Origin: Bimastos eiseni
Lineage: Eukaryota; Annelida; Clitellata; Crassiclitellata; Lumbricidae
DNA length: 64,000 nt
NCBI GenBank assembly: GCA_959347315.1
Contig: OY365814.1
Location: 26,840,356 to 26,904,355 of the forward strand
Reading direction: 5' to 3'
The stretch's first letter is position 1. Every line of letters begins with the position of its first letter. Positions 53,135-64,000 of the stretch are shown piece after piece. Below the pieces are notes generated by a model, which did no database searches, was not told the DNA's origin, and was given only the letters and a program-made list of their open reading frames with translations. The position numbers were made by a program, and so were the translations under genes.

Positions 53135-53235
53135 ACCACTGTTCGCTTTATGACAGTGCCAGTCCCAAACCTGAATAAAAAGGAGGGCGTTGCTAATGAT
53201 CTATGTAATCACAGTGTCGCTAAACTGCAGCTACT
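53135..53235 (-). repeat. Repeat S, copy 10
   Basis: acagtgccagtcccaaacctg, gagggcgttgctaatgatct, cacagtgtcgctaaactgc. Confidence 0.8.
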
Positions 53236-53439
53236 ACTATTCTATTGAAAACTGTAGAATCTATGCATAATCATACGGATAGACAAACTGTGAATGTAGG
53301 CCTATATACTTGTCGTGAAAACATGCACTAATTTCGCATTATTGCTGGCTTGTGTTTTCAGTTCGTGGAACTCTAGCGACCGTCATTATAAACCTTCTAC
53401 AATATATCGGTGTATTTCATGACGGTTTTCTTGGCACAT

Positions 53440-53650
53440 TGACAGAGGTGGTTTGCCGTTGCCTTCCTCTGGTTTTGCCCGCTGTGCCCGTTCGTTCGCC
53501 GTCCCATTAAGGGGAGGTTAGGTCTACTAACGGTCTGCATCACGTAAAGGTGGGCACGGAGGACTTTGATCCATCAGCCCAGGTCGGTTCCGAGTCTGCG
53601 TTCACTAGAGTCGCAGGTCTCCTCCCTGCTTTACTCTAGACAAATTAGAG
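53440..53650. repeat. Probable dispersed repeat
   Basis: ttgacagaggtggtttgccgttgccttcctc and the following ~200 bp look like a structured repeat, but no second copy is in the window. Confidence 0.35.
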
Positions 53651-53958
53651 TGACTGAATTTCGCATTACACCTATTGTTTAATCCATTTCCTCAGACTGT
53701 TAGCTTACATGAAATCTGGCCAACAACCAATGAAGACATATTGATCAAGTTTAACACGGCAAGGTTTGTCAGGTTGAATCCCAGTGAAACTGGGATTCAG
53801 CACTTTACCAGTCACAGTTTTAGTCACACGTTTTCTTGCCATATTGCAATTACAATCACAGGTTTATATTGCGTCCTTTAGGAGAGAATAAACAGAGATG
53901 CATTGAAGAAACAGTTTGATATAATATGCAGTGCTATACTTCTCCATGTGCCAATGGG

Positions 53959-54263
53959 GTATTGACATGGCATATGGGGGTATTGACATGGCATATGGGG
54001 GAATTGACGTGGCATATGGGGGAATTGACGTGGCATATGGGGGAATTGACGTGGCATATGGGGGAATTGACGTGGCATATGGGGGAATTGACGTGGCATA
54101 TGGGGGAATTGACGTGGCATATGGGGGAATTGACGTGGCATATGGGGGATTTGACGTGGCATATGGGGGATTTGACGTGGCATATGGGGGAATTGACGTG
54201 GCATATGGGGGAATTGACGTGGCATATGGGGGAATTGACGTGGCATATGGGGGAATTGGCATA
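53959..54263. repeat. 21-bp minisatellite (GACGTGGCATATGGGGGAATT)
   Basis: About 14.5 copies, nearly identical. The first two units read gacatggc instead of gacgtggc, and two central units have gatt instead of aatt. The period is divisible by three, so frames on both strands stay open; the 296-aa minus frame with FPHMPRQ repeats is an artefact. Confidence 0.97.
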
Positions 54264-54938
54264 CTATTGACATACTATTTATGTTAAATTTAATCAGCAA
54301 CCTATTGTCTAGTTGACACCTTTGGGTTTCTATCATGCGTCCTATTTTAATTATACTGGCAATGGTTGTGTGTTTGTACTTTTCACAATTACTGTGATTG
54401 GAGTCAATAAAAACGATATTGATTGATTTAACGACTTCCAGTTTGAAGTAGTTTGGGAAAACGAGGACCTTGGCAGTTGAGACAAGTACAGAGGGAGCTG
54501 CTCTGTCTCTTTGCCTGTCTTTCTGTCTCTCGTTCCCTGTCCTGTTATATTCTGTTCTATCCTGCTCTATACACTTCCATTTGTCACGCCCTCTTCTCTT
54601 CTGTGTTCTGCATACCGTTTCATACCGTCTCACTTTAAGTCCTGCCTTTCCGATATCGATGTCAAATGTTCGTTTTACTTGACACGATGATTTGAGTACT
54701 ACGAAGCATACATGCATCCTATGCTTTGAAGTCAAGATATAATATCGGTCGATGTGTAACACTTGCAACTAGCGTCTTGTATTTCTCAACCGGCAACTTG
54801 TTCTTATGAGCCGGAGGCATATTCAGAACGGGGAACACTCGATGACGACCTTTCAACTGAACAGTTTGGCCTTCGAAGTCGTTGAAATAATGCGGTTCGA
54901 TTGTGACGTATACACAGATTCACATTGCTGGTATAACA

Positions 54939-56275
54939 TCACACGCAATCGGTTCTGCATTTCGTCGACTGCGCTCGCCTAGACGACGCGTTGCCATAAC
55001 AACAGCAACGGCAGCAATGATGACCAGACGAGGTTCGCGGTCGAGAGAGGCTGCACCGTCCGTTGCAGTGAAGTAGGTTATGGAAGGCTCGCCTGAAGTC
55101 TGGATTGAAGACGTGATAAATGATGGGGTTGAGCATGGATCCGCTGTAGGCGAGCCACTCGAGGGCGACGAGGGTCTGGGCTGAGATGTACGGCTGGCAG
55201 GGCGAGCAGGTGCTCGTCAGGACGTACACGGCGAAGAACGGAAGGTAGCAGACGACGAAAACGGCGAATAGGATCCCCAGGACCTGGACGGCCCTGCGGC
55301 CCTTGTCGGGAGTGGCAGAACCTCGTCGCTGAGCGGACACGACGGACGACGAGAGGCTCTGTCGGAAGCTGAAACTGCGGATGTACTGCTGGCGCTGAGT
55401 GGTTGCAGTGGCAGGTGTGGAGGAGGAAGATGGGGACGGCATCTGGCGGATTGAGGAGGATGTCGTCGCCTGGAGGCTGTTGCTGCGGGAGCTGAAGGCG
55501 TCCGAGTCGAGGTCGTGCAGCGCCATCTGACTTCCGACGAACGACGACGTCGTCGCAACGGATATCCGGCGGTGATCGAACGACGTCCCGGCGTCGGACG
55601 TCACAACGAGGAAGCGCCCAGTCGTGTCCTCCACGCAGGGCGGCGACTTGGGCGACAGAGAACCAGAAGGACCGATGCCTCCGCGGGCGAGTCGGTGGTT
55701 ACCGATGAGCAGGCTCGAGGCTTCGTCTGCGCGAGGGTAGTCCTGCGGGTGGAGTAGGCCACTGCGCATCTGACGCACCACAGCCACCCTGCCGCCCCCA
55801 CCGAGGGTAAGGCAGGGAGGGAATGGCTCGCCCTGAAGGAGAGTCGTACTGTGGCGCTTCGATGTTGTCCCGTAAGTCGAGGAGCCCCTGCGAGGTGGGC
55901 TACCGGTAGAATTCGTGACAGTCATGCGTCGCTGTTCGAGCAGTTGCTGCTGGAGGGCGTTGACTGTCAGAGCGTACATGATGGTCATGATGATGAGGGG
56001 GAGGAAGAAGGACGTCACTGATGCCGATATGACGAAGATGGGCGTCTCAGGACCGCAGCCCTTGTACTGGATGTTGTTATGCGTGTCCTTCGATGCAAGA
56101 CAATGCAAAAGATACATGAAAATGTAAGACAATTCAAGATAATGCAAGTCTATACAAGACAACATGCAGTTATACAATAACAAAGAATGCAACGCAAGAC
56201 AATGCAAGAGACGAGGCGATGCAAGATAATAAAAAACAATGCAGGAGAACGACAATAGGATACAAGATGATACAA

Positions 56276-56362
<87 letters not shown>

Positions 56363-56600
56363 CATACCTTCATGGAGAAGATGAAGAGTGGACCGGCGAT
56401 GCAGAATGAAATCATCCAGACGACAGCGATCTTGAGCATAGTGTGTTTCTTCTTCTTCGAATGGCCATACTTGAGCGGATAGGTCAAGGTCATGTACCTA
56501 TCGATGGAAATCATGCACAAGTGGCAGATCGTCGATGAGGTGAAGAGGACGTCGAGGCTGTACCAGGCGACGCAGATCAACTTAGGAACCGGAAACTGAT
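54939..56600 (-). CDS. 5-HT2-like biogenic amine GPCR, last two coding exons (partial at 5' end)
   Basis: Minus-strand exons 56600-56368 (donor gtatga) and 56087-54939 (acceptor tcgaag) join in phase 0 and give 459 aa. Exon one starts QFPVPKLICVAWYSLDVLF and runs through TM3, DRY (SIDRYMTLTYPLKYG) and TM4. The last exon has ECL2 Cys (YKGCGPE), TM5 (TSFFLPLIIMTIMYALTVNALQ), a ~230-aa Ser/Thr-rich third intracellular loop, TM6 (QVLGILFAVFVVCYLPFF), TM7 (LEWLAYSGSMLNPIIYHVF) and a Cys-rich tail ending CRTDCV. LDVLF, SFF.PL.IM and VLGI.F match 5-HT2 receptors; the amine-binding Asp3.32 is present. The TM6 toggle Trp6.48 is Tyr. Exon one starts with the last two bases of a codon, so an upstream exon with TM1-TM2 exists but is not found up to 64000. 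Confidence 0.9.
56276..56362. repeat. (TTA)n microsatellite in the GPCR intron
   Basis: About 29 units, ending 4 bp from the splice donor at 56367-56366 on the minus strand. Confidence 0.97.
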
Positions 56601-56629
56601 CTACAACATCAGATCGATTGGGTCATTCG

Positions 56630-58105
56630 TCGAGAAGACAATAGATCTATTGGTTAATTGATTGATTTGTCATTTACAAGATCAACTCGAGACAAGAACC
56701 AGCATCATCATCCCAGCAACAACGACAGCAACAACAAATACGACGACGACAATAGGGTCCACTCAGATGCGTCTCATAGTAGCCCCAAGACCGTTCTGTT
56801 CAGCCGGGGTTGAGTTGGGAGCTCTCCGGAGTAGTAACCTTCAAGGGGCGCTACATAAATTTTCGTAATAAATGAATCAATGAATATCAATATTGATAAT
56901 GATCATGCTACAGCAACCACGACAATTATTATTTCCACTACTACTACTACTACGACCATCACCATTATGATGATGGTGATCATGATGGTGATAATAATGA
57001 TGATAACTGTAATTAAAATGGCAACAACAAGAACAACCATAGCAATGACATTGGATAGAATAAAGCACCATCTTGTTTATCGAAACTAAGCACAATTTGT
57101 TTCGAGAAGTCAATCGCAATCTTTACGGTGAACTAATTAGCGAAAAAAGAGAACAATCAATCAATCAATCAACCAATCAGGCAAGCAAGCAGTCAATCAA
57201 CCAATATATGAATTAATCAAAATCAATCAATCGCTGTTGATGGTAGCCGCCTGCTCAGTCAACCGATCCGTCAAGCAATCGTTCTATGATCGGTCTCCCA
57301 GACAAGCAGAAGATTCAATAATATTTCGGATTTTATTTCCATGGCGACTAATTGAAAGATTCGTTTTCCGCCAAACATATCAATCGGGGCCCAGATCCAA
57401 GCGAAAAGCCTCAACGATAAACGACGTTTGATTTGCAATTGATTGATAACCGAACGGCTTTTTAATCGTCTGTTCGTCAAATCCACAATTTAGACTAGCA
57501 AACTTAAATAATGGAATGCAATAGACTACACTAGTCGCTTTAGTGGTTAGCTTCCTGAACTGTCAACCGAGAGGACTAAGTTCAATTTATGCTTAACTTG
57601 CGCCCTCTGTTGTCCACTAAGCCATAGTAGATATGCGCTGAGCGTACACCGTCGGTGGGAGAATCATACTGCTATGGACAAGACTGGGCACCCGCCTTTA
57701 TATGCCAAGGCTAAGAAACTGAAGTCGCTATCAATTCATGCTCATGGCTGCCACTCGGGCCATCCTCAAACGGCTGTACTTCTCTTCTTCTTCGTCTTCT
57801 TCTCCTTCTTCTGTCTCAAAAGGAAAGGTGGTCCTGTAAAAGGTACACGCAGCGGTATTTATCAGCGAATTTACGTAGCGTGTGTAACTAAGACTGAGAG
57901 ATGCTCCCAGGGCGTCAGAAAATTAAGATTTCCATCACCGATCTAAGAATTTCACGGCAAAGCCGGCACCGGAAATGGCGATTAGCGAGATGAGGCGACA
58001 TGCTTAAAGGAGACAAACCTCAGTTGACAAAAAGACTAATTCTCTTATCGCCAGACAATTGATGCATATCGACCACGTCAAAAAGTTTTAAGAATAACGT
58101 AGAAG
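56630..58105. other. Presumed GPCR intron, no exon seen
   Basis: Contains a SINE-tail motif at 56842-56865 (ggggcgctacataaat), (acta)n/(gat) tracts at 56920-57020 and (aatc)n at 57150-57235. No TM1-TM2 coding was found on the minus strand. Confidence 0.5.
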
Positions 58106-58109
58106 CATT

Positions 58110-58325
58110 TGTGTTCTATATGTTCCTATATTTTCCTGTAAGTTTCTGGGTGTTCCTATATGTTTCTGTATGCTCCAATAATTATATGTGTTCCTATAGG
58201 TTCCTATATGCTCATATGCATGTTCCTGTATGTTACAGTACATTTCTATATGCGTACGTTGCGGCGACTTTATCCGTATGTTCCGGTATGTTCCTGCATG
58301 TTCCTGTATGTTCAATATGTGTAAT
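58110..58325. repeat. Degenerate ~10-bp minisatellite (tgttcctata)
   Basis: About 18 loose units of tgttcctgta / tgttcctata; a related short run is at 58770-58820. Confidence 0.85.
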
Positions 58326-58564
58326 TGGCGGCGGCGTTATCAGTTTATAGTAAGCGTTCCACTGATTCGCAACGCAGTGAACTTGCGGAAGTAGAATTGA
58401 TCGAGCACGTGTCTTGCTTAGTATTTGCATCGGCCTACATGTCTTGCCTGTATACATGTCTTATACATATCTTTTACAAACATATATCTTGGCTTAGGTT
58501 ATGCATGTATATATGTATATATATATTTACGCACATAAGGCAAGAGATCTACACATATGTATAA

Positions 58565-58595
58565 GCACACATAGGTTGTGCCAACCTATGTGTGC
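58565..58595. other. Perfect 14-bp stem hairpin
   Basis: gcacacataggttg - tgc - caacctatgtgtgc. No T-run follows; significance unknown. Confidence 0.85.
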
Positions 58596-58829
58596 GCATT
58601 ATATATTCGCTTAGTGAGATATATTATACACTGTAGATGTCTGCATCGAAATCACGTGCGAAAGACATTAATTAAATGAATAGAATAGAATTATTGCACC
58701 TAATACAGCACACTGATGCAAAATACACTGCTTTGTATTAAGTTATAAGAATGACATGGAACACGTTCATGCTTCTATATGTTTCTATATGTTCCTGCAT
58801 GGTCCCATATGTTCCCATATGTGTACGAG

Positions 58830-59640
58830 CGCGTTCTCGAATATGTAAGTGAGGATGTGTGTGTGTGTGTGTGCGCGTGAATGTGTTTGCGCTAGTGTTA
58901 GTGTGCGTATGGCAATGTGCAATGTATTGTATTTGCATATTTCTGCTATAATTTTGAATAATTATATGCTTTGGTGAAAGAGGTTCGACGTCATCATTGA
59001 TTTCGCGATACACGAACAATATCGTCGTCAATGATAGTGGCATTGTTTCCTACAGTTCTTTATTTGAGTGCATAAGTTCCATTTCTGCACTTCAAGATGT
59101 TGGGTTTCTGTAGTGAAAGAGGTTCGAATTCATCATCGATTAAATTATGCATTCGTGAGAGCGTTGTCTGCAGTCAACGTCAAATCACAGTTCAACATTA
59201 GATCGGATCCTATTGCCTTGGGTCACGTGACTACTTGAATTGGGTGGTTATAAACAGAGGTGCAAAAACTAAAATTTAAAAAAATCAAAAGTTGTTTTTA
59301 AGCTTTTTTGTTCTATTTTGTTTATTGTTTTTAGTTTTCCTTTTGTATTTTGTCACAACAGTTTTTTTAATAAAAATCATCAAACACGGCATGAACTCGT
59401 TTTTGTAATTAATTTAGCTTGTTTTCGGACTGAATAACACACAACTGGTAATATAATAGAATTATTGGTAAAATGAATAAAAATATCTTGAAAAATAAAA
59501 CAAAATTGCAATTTTTCGTATTTTTGGTTTTTTGTAAGAAAAACAGAAAAACCAAATAACCAAAAAACCAACGTGTTTGAAGTCCTGGTTTGAAAACCGT
59601 GTCATCTCTTCACGTCACGTGCTCCGGATGCGTCATATTC
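58830..59640. other. No gene seen
   Basis: A (gt)n run at 58855-58872 and poly-T/poly-A rich sequence at 59270-59570. No exon was recognised. Confidence 0.5.
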
Positions 59641-59649
59641 CGAAAAGCA

Positions 59650-60010
59650 CCAATCGTTGTCATGCGATCCGTTGAGCAAGGGTCCTTTCAAGGACAAATC
59701 TTGTCAGTTGAGGAATTTCATAAGAGATTTCAAACGAGATGAAAATGAAGGATGGACGCTGAAATGGAAATTGAAGGGAAAGGGATGGAAGAGAAGGAAG
59801 AGGAAGGAACCAAAGAGAAATAAAAGGAGCCAAGTAGAAGGGTAAGGGACAAAAGATAAGGGGAAGGTACCAAAGAAAAGACGGGGACGAGAAGGGAAAG
59901 TAAAGACAGAGAAGGAGGGAGATGGGAGGCGAAAGAACGAAAGAGAAGGAAGAGAGACGGGAAGGTTAAGGATCGGAACGGAAGATAGGGTACGGGAAGG
60001 TAAGGCCGAT
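59650..60010. repeat. Polypurine GAAGG-rich tract
   Basis: Almost pure purines from about 59740 to 60000. Confidence 0.9.
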
Positions 60011-60404
60011 GGATTAACTGAAACGAATGATTGATGAATGAAGGGACAGGATGGGTGGATAAATAATAAAAATGGACAGCAAATTTCCCGATTGTCCAGC
60101 GGGTCTCTGCATTGGCCGACGACCCAATGGATGGATAGATGACAGGAGGGAGGGGAGGGCAGAATGAAGGGTATCTATTTAGACTGAGTTGGGTTGGGCG
60201 ATTGAATTGGGTGGGGTAGGATGTCACTGAGGACGAAAACAGCGATCCGTTTCTGTTGACACGAGGGCGGCCGACCCTTGCATTTCAAATGATCTCGCAA
60301 TGGACTCAAGACCTGAGCTCTGTCGTCTCAATCCGTAGAAAGGTGACTCCATGTTTATGCAGCCACCATGTGGCACCTCACCCGGCGCCATGTGGCTCCT
60401 CAGC

Positions 60405-60650
60405 CGCAAACAGACAGATCGACTGACAGACACACAGACTGACAGACAGACTGACAGACTGGCAGAAAAAGGAAAGACAGGCAGGCAGGCAGGCAGGCAG
60501 ACAAACAGACGGACAAACAGAAAGATGGACAGACTGGCGGATTGACTGACAGAATAGCAGACTGACAGACAGACAAACAGACGAAGGAACGGACGGAAGA
60601 ACAGAGAGACAGACTGACAGACAGAAAATTGGACAAACAGATAGATAGAC
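60405..60650. repeat. CAGA tetranucleotide-like region
   Basis: gacagacagactgaca repeats with (aggc)n at 60477-60500. Confidence 0.93.
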
Positions 60651-60905
60651 TATGCGGAGGATGATTAGAAGAAGGAAGCGGATGAGGGGAAGGAGGAGGA
60701 GAAGGAGGAGGAGAAGAAGAATGAGGAGGAGAAGGAGGAGGAGGAGAAGGAGAAGGAGAAGGAGAAGGAGAAGGAGAAGGAGGAGGAGAAGGAGAAGGAG
60801 AAGGAGGAAGAGGAGGAGAAGGAGGAGGAGAAGGAGGAGGAGAAGGAGAAGGAGAAGGAGAAGGAGGAGAAGGAGGAGGAGAAGGCAAAGGGGGAGAAAA
60901 AGGAG
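60651..60905. repeat. (GGA/GAA)n polypurine tract
   Basis: ggaggagaaggagaag throughout; the all-Arg and all-Pro/Ser frames are artefacts. Confidence 0.97.
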
Positions 60906-61096
60906 TTAATGGAGAAGAAAGATGAGTAGAAAGGGGAGAAATAAAAAGAGGATGATTACAACAATAGGAACTAGATGACGATCAATACAAAGGGAGGGTT
61001 TGGAGCGGATGACTACTCGAGGAGGATCCTTCGACGAAGAGCAGCAAAGAAGCAAAGACGAGGGATGGAAGAAACGAAATGAGAATTGCCATCGTC

Positions 61097-61440
61097 TGGC
61101 ACGGTGGCCGATCGGTTAGAGCGGTCAGCCCGTAACGTTCAGCGAGCGCCGAGTGAGCGGGTTCGAGCCTAGTCCGAGGCGTCACTGTGTATATATATAT
61201 GGACCTTGAGCAACTCCGGCCAGTGCCAGTCCCAAGCGTGGATAAAGGAGGAGGGCGACGCTAATGGTCTTTGCTATCACACAGTGTAGTTAAACTGCCA
61301 CAACCACCACCATTGCGTACAATTGCTCTGCAGTACAACTTTACTTGCGTCGTCGAGGCGTGTCTGTGCTGTCGTGTGCGACTTGTCGAGTTCAAGCGCG
61401 TTATAAATGCCGAGTTGTATTGTATTGTATTGTATCATAG
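61097..61440 (+). mobile_element. tRNA-derived SINE with nested repeat S
   Basis: A box ggccgatcggttagagcgg and B box gggttcgagcctag, then cactgtgta ... ggaccttgagcaactccg. Repeat S interrupts at about 61216-61310. The SINE resumes with gctctgcagtacaact and ends in a tail gttcaagcgcgttataaatg plus (ttgta)n. This is the most complete SINE in the window. Confidence 0.8.
61216..61312 (-). repeat. Repeat S, copy 11, inserted in a SINE
   Basis: ggccagtgccagtcccaagcg, ggataaaggaggagggcgac, cacacagtgtagttaaactg. Confidence 0.8.
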
Positions 61441-61860
61441 AGGAGGATGGTTGGGATTCAGATGCAGACGTAGTGACCCATCTGCACCGAGTATCTCCTC
61501 TTAAAGGGGGATCGACCATCGTAGGGCATCGATCCAATTTCCCCAAGATCAACCTGTCTTCTTAAGTCCATAGGATCTGCAATCGGAACATTTATTAGGC
61601 GCCAGTTGCACCATTTGGCCTCTGATGCATGTATTCATACGCGGGATTGTGCATGCATATGTAGCTGTGTGTTTGTATGTGTTCGTATGCGTATGTCTAT
61701 GTTCGTGTGTACTTGTGAATGTATGTGAATAATACTTGCGCTAAATATTTAAAGTCTCAACTCTTGTCATTATTAGTAAAGCTAACAAATCGATTAGAAT
61801 TATAATTAGTTGTCTATATATTCTATTAGTTAAACTATGGCAATATAATAGATTAGTTAT

Positions 61861-61886
61861 GTATATATATATATATGCACACACAC

Positions 61887-61932
<46 letters not shown>
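61861..61932. repeat. (TA)n microsatellite
   Basis: Two TA runs separated by tgcacacacaca. Confidence 0.95.
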
Positions 61933-61933
<1 letters not shown>

Positions 61934-62514
61934 CTCATCTCTAGTCAGCAGACGATCTGTATAACCTCTTGTAATCGATCCGAATCTTAAACTTAATCAA
62001 TCTAACCTTCCCAGTCTATTTTACTGCGGGTTGAGAATGACCTCCTACTGTTGCATGACCTGAAAATTGTATCTGGACCTCCTCCTCACCACGCTACATT
62101 TGTCTCCTCTAATGTTAGCAACAATGGCTTTTTCGTGTGTCGCTTCGCATTTGTATTGCGTCCGCCGATGCTTCCCAGCGATGCAGAGGACGCTTTTTCG
62201 ATCACAAGCATCTTTGACGACTTCCGGAATGCCAAACCGGAACCACGTGACGACCCTAAACGACCGTTTCCGCTCCTGATGCGACTGAACCTCCGATCGT
62301 TTTATCGCCGTAGCCCGAAGCACGGCAGCAACTGTTACCTGATATAGACAGTGCGGTCGGAGTAAGTTACAGCATTCCTATTAATAAAATATCTACAAAC
62401 GACGGACACTGGCGACTCTTAAACTCTAATGGAGGGATGATCAGGTATTAAAGGCTTCGCTGAGGTATGTGCGCTGTGTAGCTATTTGGCGCAGATTGCC
62501 ATTGGGTCTTCTGT

Positions 62515-63120
62515 GGGAATGACTGGGCCTCGATGTCAACCTAAATGGGAATGCCAGGCCGTAATTTGGTCTTCTGTATAATGCAAAGGGTCATTCAGTA
62601 GTCTTACATGGAAATCCGATCTTGAATGTGCTCTCCTCTGGAAGTGCCAAATCATCATTTTGTCTTTTGTGGAATGCTAGACTATAATATGGTTCTTATG
62701 GGAACACCAGACCATAATATGGTCTCGTGGAAATACCAGACCATAATATGGTCTCATGGGAATGCCAGACCATAATATGGTCTTATGGGAACACCATACC
62801 ATAATATGGTCTTATGGGAACACCATACCATAATATGGTCTCGTGGAAATACCAGACCATAATATGGTCTAATGGAAATACAAGATCATAAAATGATCTC
62901 GTGGGAATGCCATACCATTATGGCCTTATGGGAATACCAGACCATAATATGACGGTTTTATGAGAATAGCAGACCATGATATAATTGGTCCTATGGAATA
63001 CCTGACCATAATATGAGGGTTTTATGGAAATACCAGACAAGTGAGACTACAATATAATCCTATGAAAATACCAGACCATATTATTGTCTGTTGGGAATAC
63101 CAGGCCATAACATGCATCAT
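62515..63120. repeat. ~29-bp minisatellite with internal palindrome
   Basis: About 15-20 units of the type gggaataccagaccataata tggtct. The core 62690-62880 has six exact ccataatatgg palindromes; units decay toward both ends. Confidence 0.92.
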
Positions 63121-63589
63121 TCCTTCCTAGGCTTCAATTGACTCGGCTCAACACACACTATCTGATCATCCTAAGTTGTGCGCCTATAAGTAAGTCTGAT
63201 AGACTGCAGATAGTGTTTTTGGGAGTTGGGTCTATATCAATGCGATATTACGTAACGTTAAGGAAATGAAGGCCAGTTACCGAGAAAGTAATTTCCTAAT
63301 GGTTTCCATACGTAATATTGCATTGGCTAATATTCTTTGTGAGCTGTGAGAAAGCACCTGTCACATCCAGATCTCTTTTGCCATCTGACGCATCCGACGC
63401 CTCTTTAATGACGAACAGATGGTAAAGATCGATTGCCTATACGTACAAGCATCGAGCACCACCCTAAGACTAGTGTGGCCCAAATGCTCAGTGGCATAAA
63501 TTGTTTAGTAACGTCAAGAAATTGTATTGAGGTTCGATGAACGACTGTAATGAAAAGTCGAGCTATGGTCTGATGAAGCGGTCTGAGAG

Positions 63590-63835
63590 ATAGAGACAGA
63601 GACGGAGACGGAGACATAGACAGAGACATAGACATAAGCAGAGACAGAGACATAGAGAGAGACGGAAACATACACAGATACGGAGATAGAGATCTCTTTC
63701 GATCAGGAGCTAGAGGCAGAGACAGAGACAGACATAGCTAGAGACAGAGACATACAAAGAGACATAGGCAGAGGCAGAGACATAGGCATAGAGAGAGACA
63801 CACGCACACACACAAAGAGACATAGGCAGCGACAG
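63590..63835. repeat. GAGACA-type hexanucleotide repeat
   Basis: gagacagagacatagacag units; a flanking motif gatctctttcgatcaggagct (63690) partly recurs at 63837 (tctcgatcgatcaggagct). Confidence 0.93.
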
Positions 63836-64000
63836 ATATCTCGATCGATCAGGAGCTGTTGCGACAACAGTGTCTACTTGTAGTAGGCCTCAATTTATCA
63901 AAGAAGTATGTATACGACGTGTGTCAATATATATATTATGAATATTATGTATATAAATATATATATATATATGCTCACAAATACTCTCGACATCCTTTGT

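Noticed and set aside
53878..54768. 296-aa minus-strand frame with FPHMPRQ repeats
   Set aside because: Two thirds is the 21-bp minisatellite, open in several frames on both strands; the rest shows no domain or splice context.
60224..60433. Minus-strand frame with a non-repetitive segment after 60400
   Set aside because: Considered as an upstream exon of the receptor, but it has no transmembrane segment and no consistent splice phase.
62051..62347. 98-aa plus-strand frame with a 92-aa minus shadow
   Set aside because: Neither strand shows a recognisable domain, good splice borders or upstream exons.

Overview
The window is nuclear DNA from a metazoan, most likely a marine invertebrate. Genes are split by GT-AG introns, microsatellites and minisatellites are dense, and CpG does not look strongly depleted. 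It carries many short non-autonomous hAT-type elements, tRNA-derived SINEs, non-LTR retrotransposon relics and foldback-like 15-bp arrays. That repeat mix would fit a deuterostome such as an echinoderm or hemichordate, but this is inference and the species cannot be fixed from the sequence. Most long open frames are translations of simple repeats and are not genes.

Four multi-exon genes can be modelled, plus one weaker candidate. (1) 1205-2568 (+): a two-exon BAF (barrier-to-autointegration factor)-like protein with an N-terminal extension. (2) 8873-16370 (+): a complete ten-exon FAM98 gene (516 aa) with all splice phases consistent. (3) 29528-32159 (+): a basic coiled-coil protein I do not recognise, with consistent phases for exons 2-5 but a mismatch between exons 1 and 2. 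(4) 45741-49590 (+): a secreted four-exon protein with an IGFBP7-like cysteine motif followed by a follistatin/Kazal module and a very basic tail (503 aa). (5) 54939-56600 (-): the last two exons (TM3 to C-terminus) of a 5-HT2-like amine GPCR, whose TM1-TM2 exon is not found before the window edge. A possible small coding exon lies at 4736-5011 (-).

Layout: 0-3 kb BAF-like gene with a retroelement relic in its intron; 3-8.8 kb repeats, including nested hAT MITEs; 8.8-16.4 kb FAM98; 16.6-29 kb repeat-rich intergenic DNA with a duplicated segment, a 9-bp minisatellite and a foldback-like element; 29.5-32.2 kb coiled-coil gene; 32-45.7 kb simple repeats, MITEs, a disrupted LINE C-terminal region and a perfect 157-nt palindrome; 45.7-49.6 kb IGFBP/Kazal gene; 50-54.9 kb SINE-like repeats and a 21-bp minisatellite; 54.9-56.6 kb GPCR; 56.6-64 kb simple repeats and minisatellites.

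The genes look functionally unrelated, as expected of a random animal locus. The most unusual content is structural: five hAT-type MITE families with recognisable 8-bp target-site duplications (one nested in another), a four-fold palindrome, paired inverted 15-bp arrays (one pair bracketing a terminal exon), and homotypic arrays that happen to contain transcription-factor core motifs (AGATAA and ATTTGCAT).
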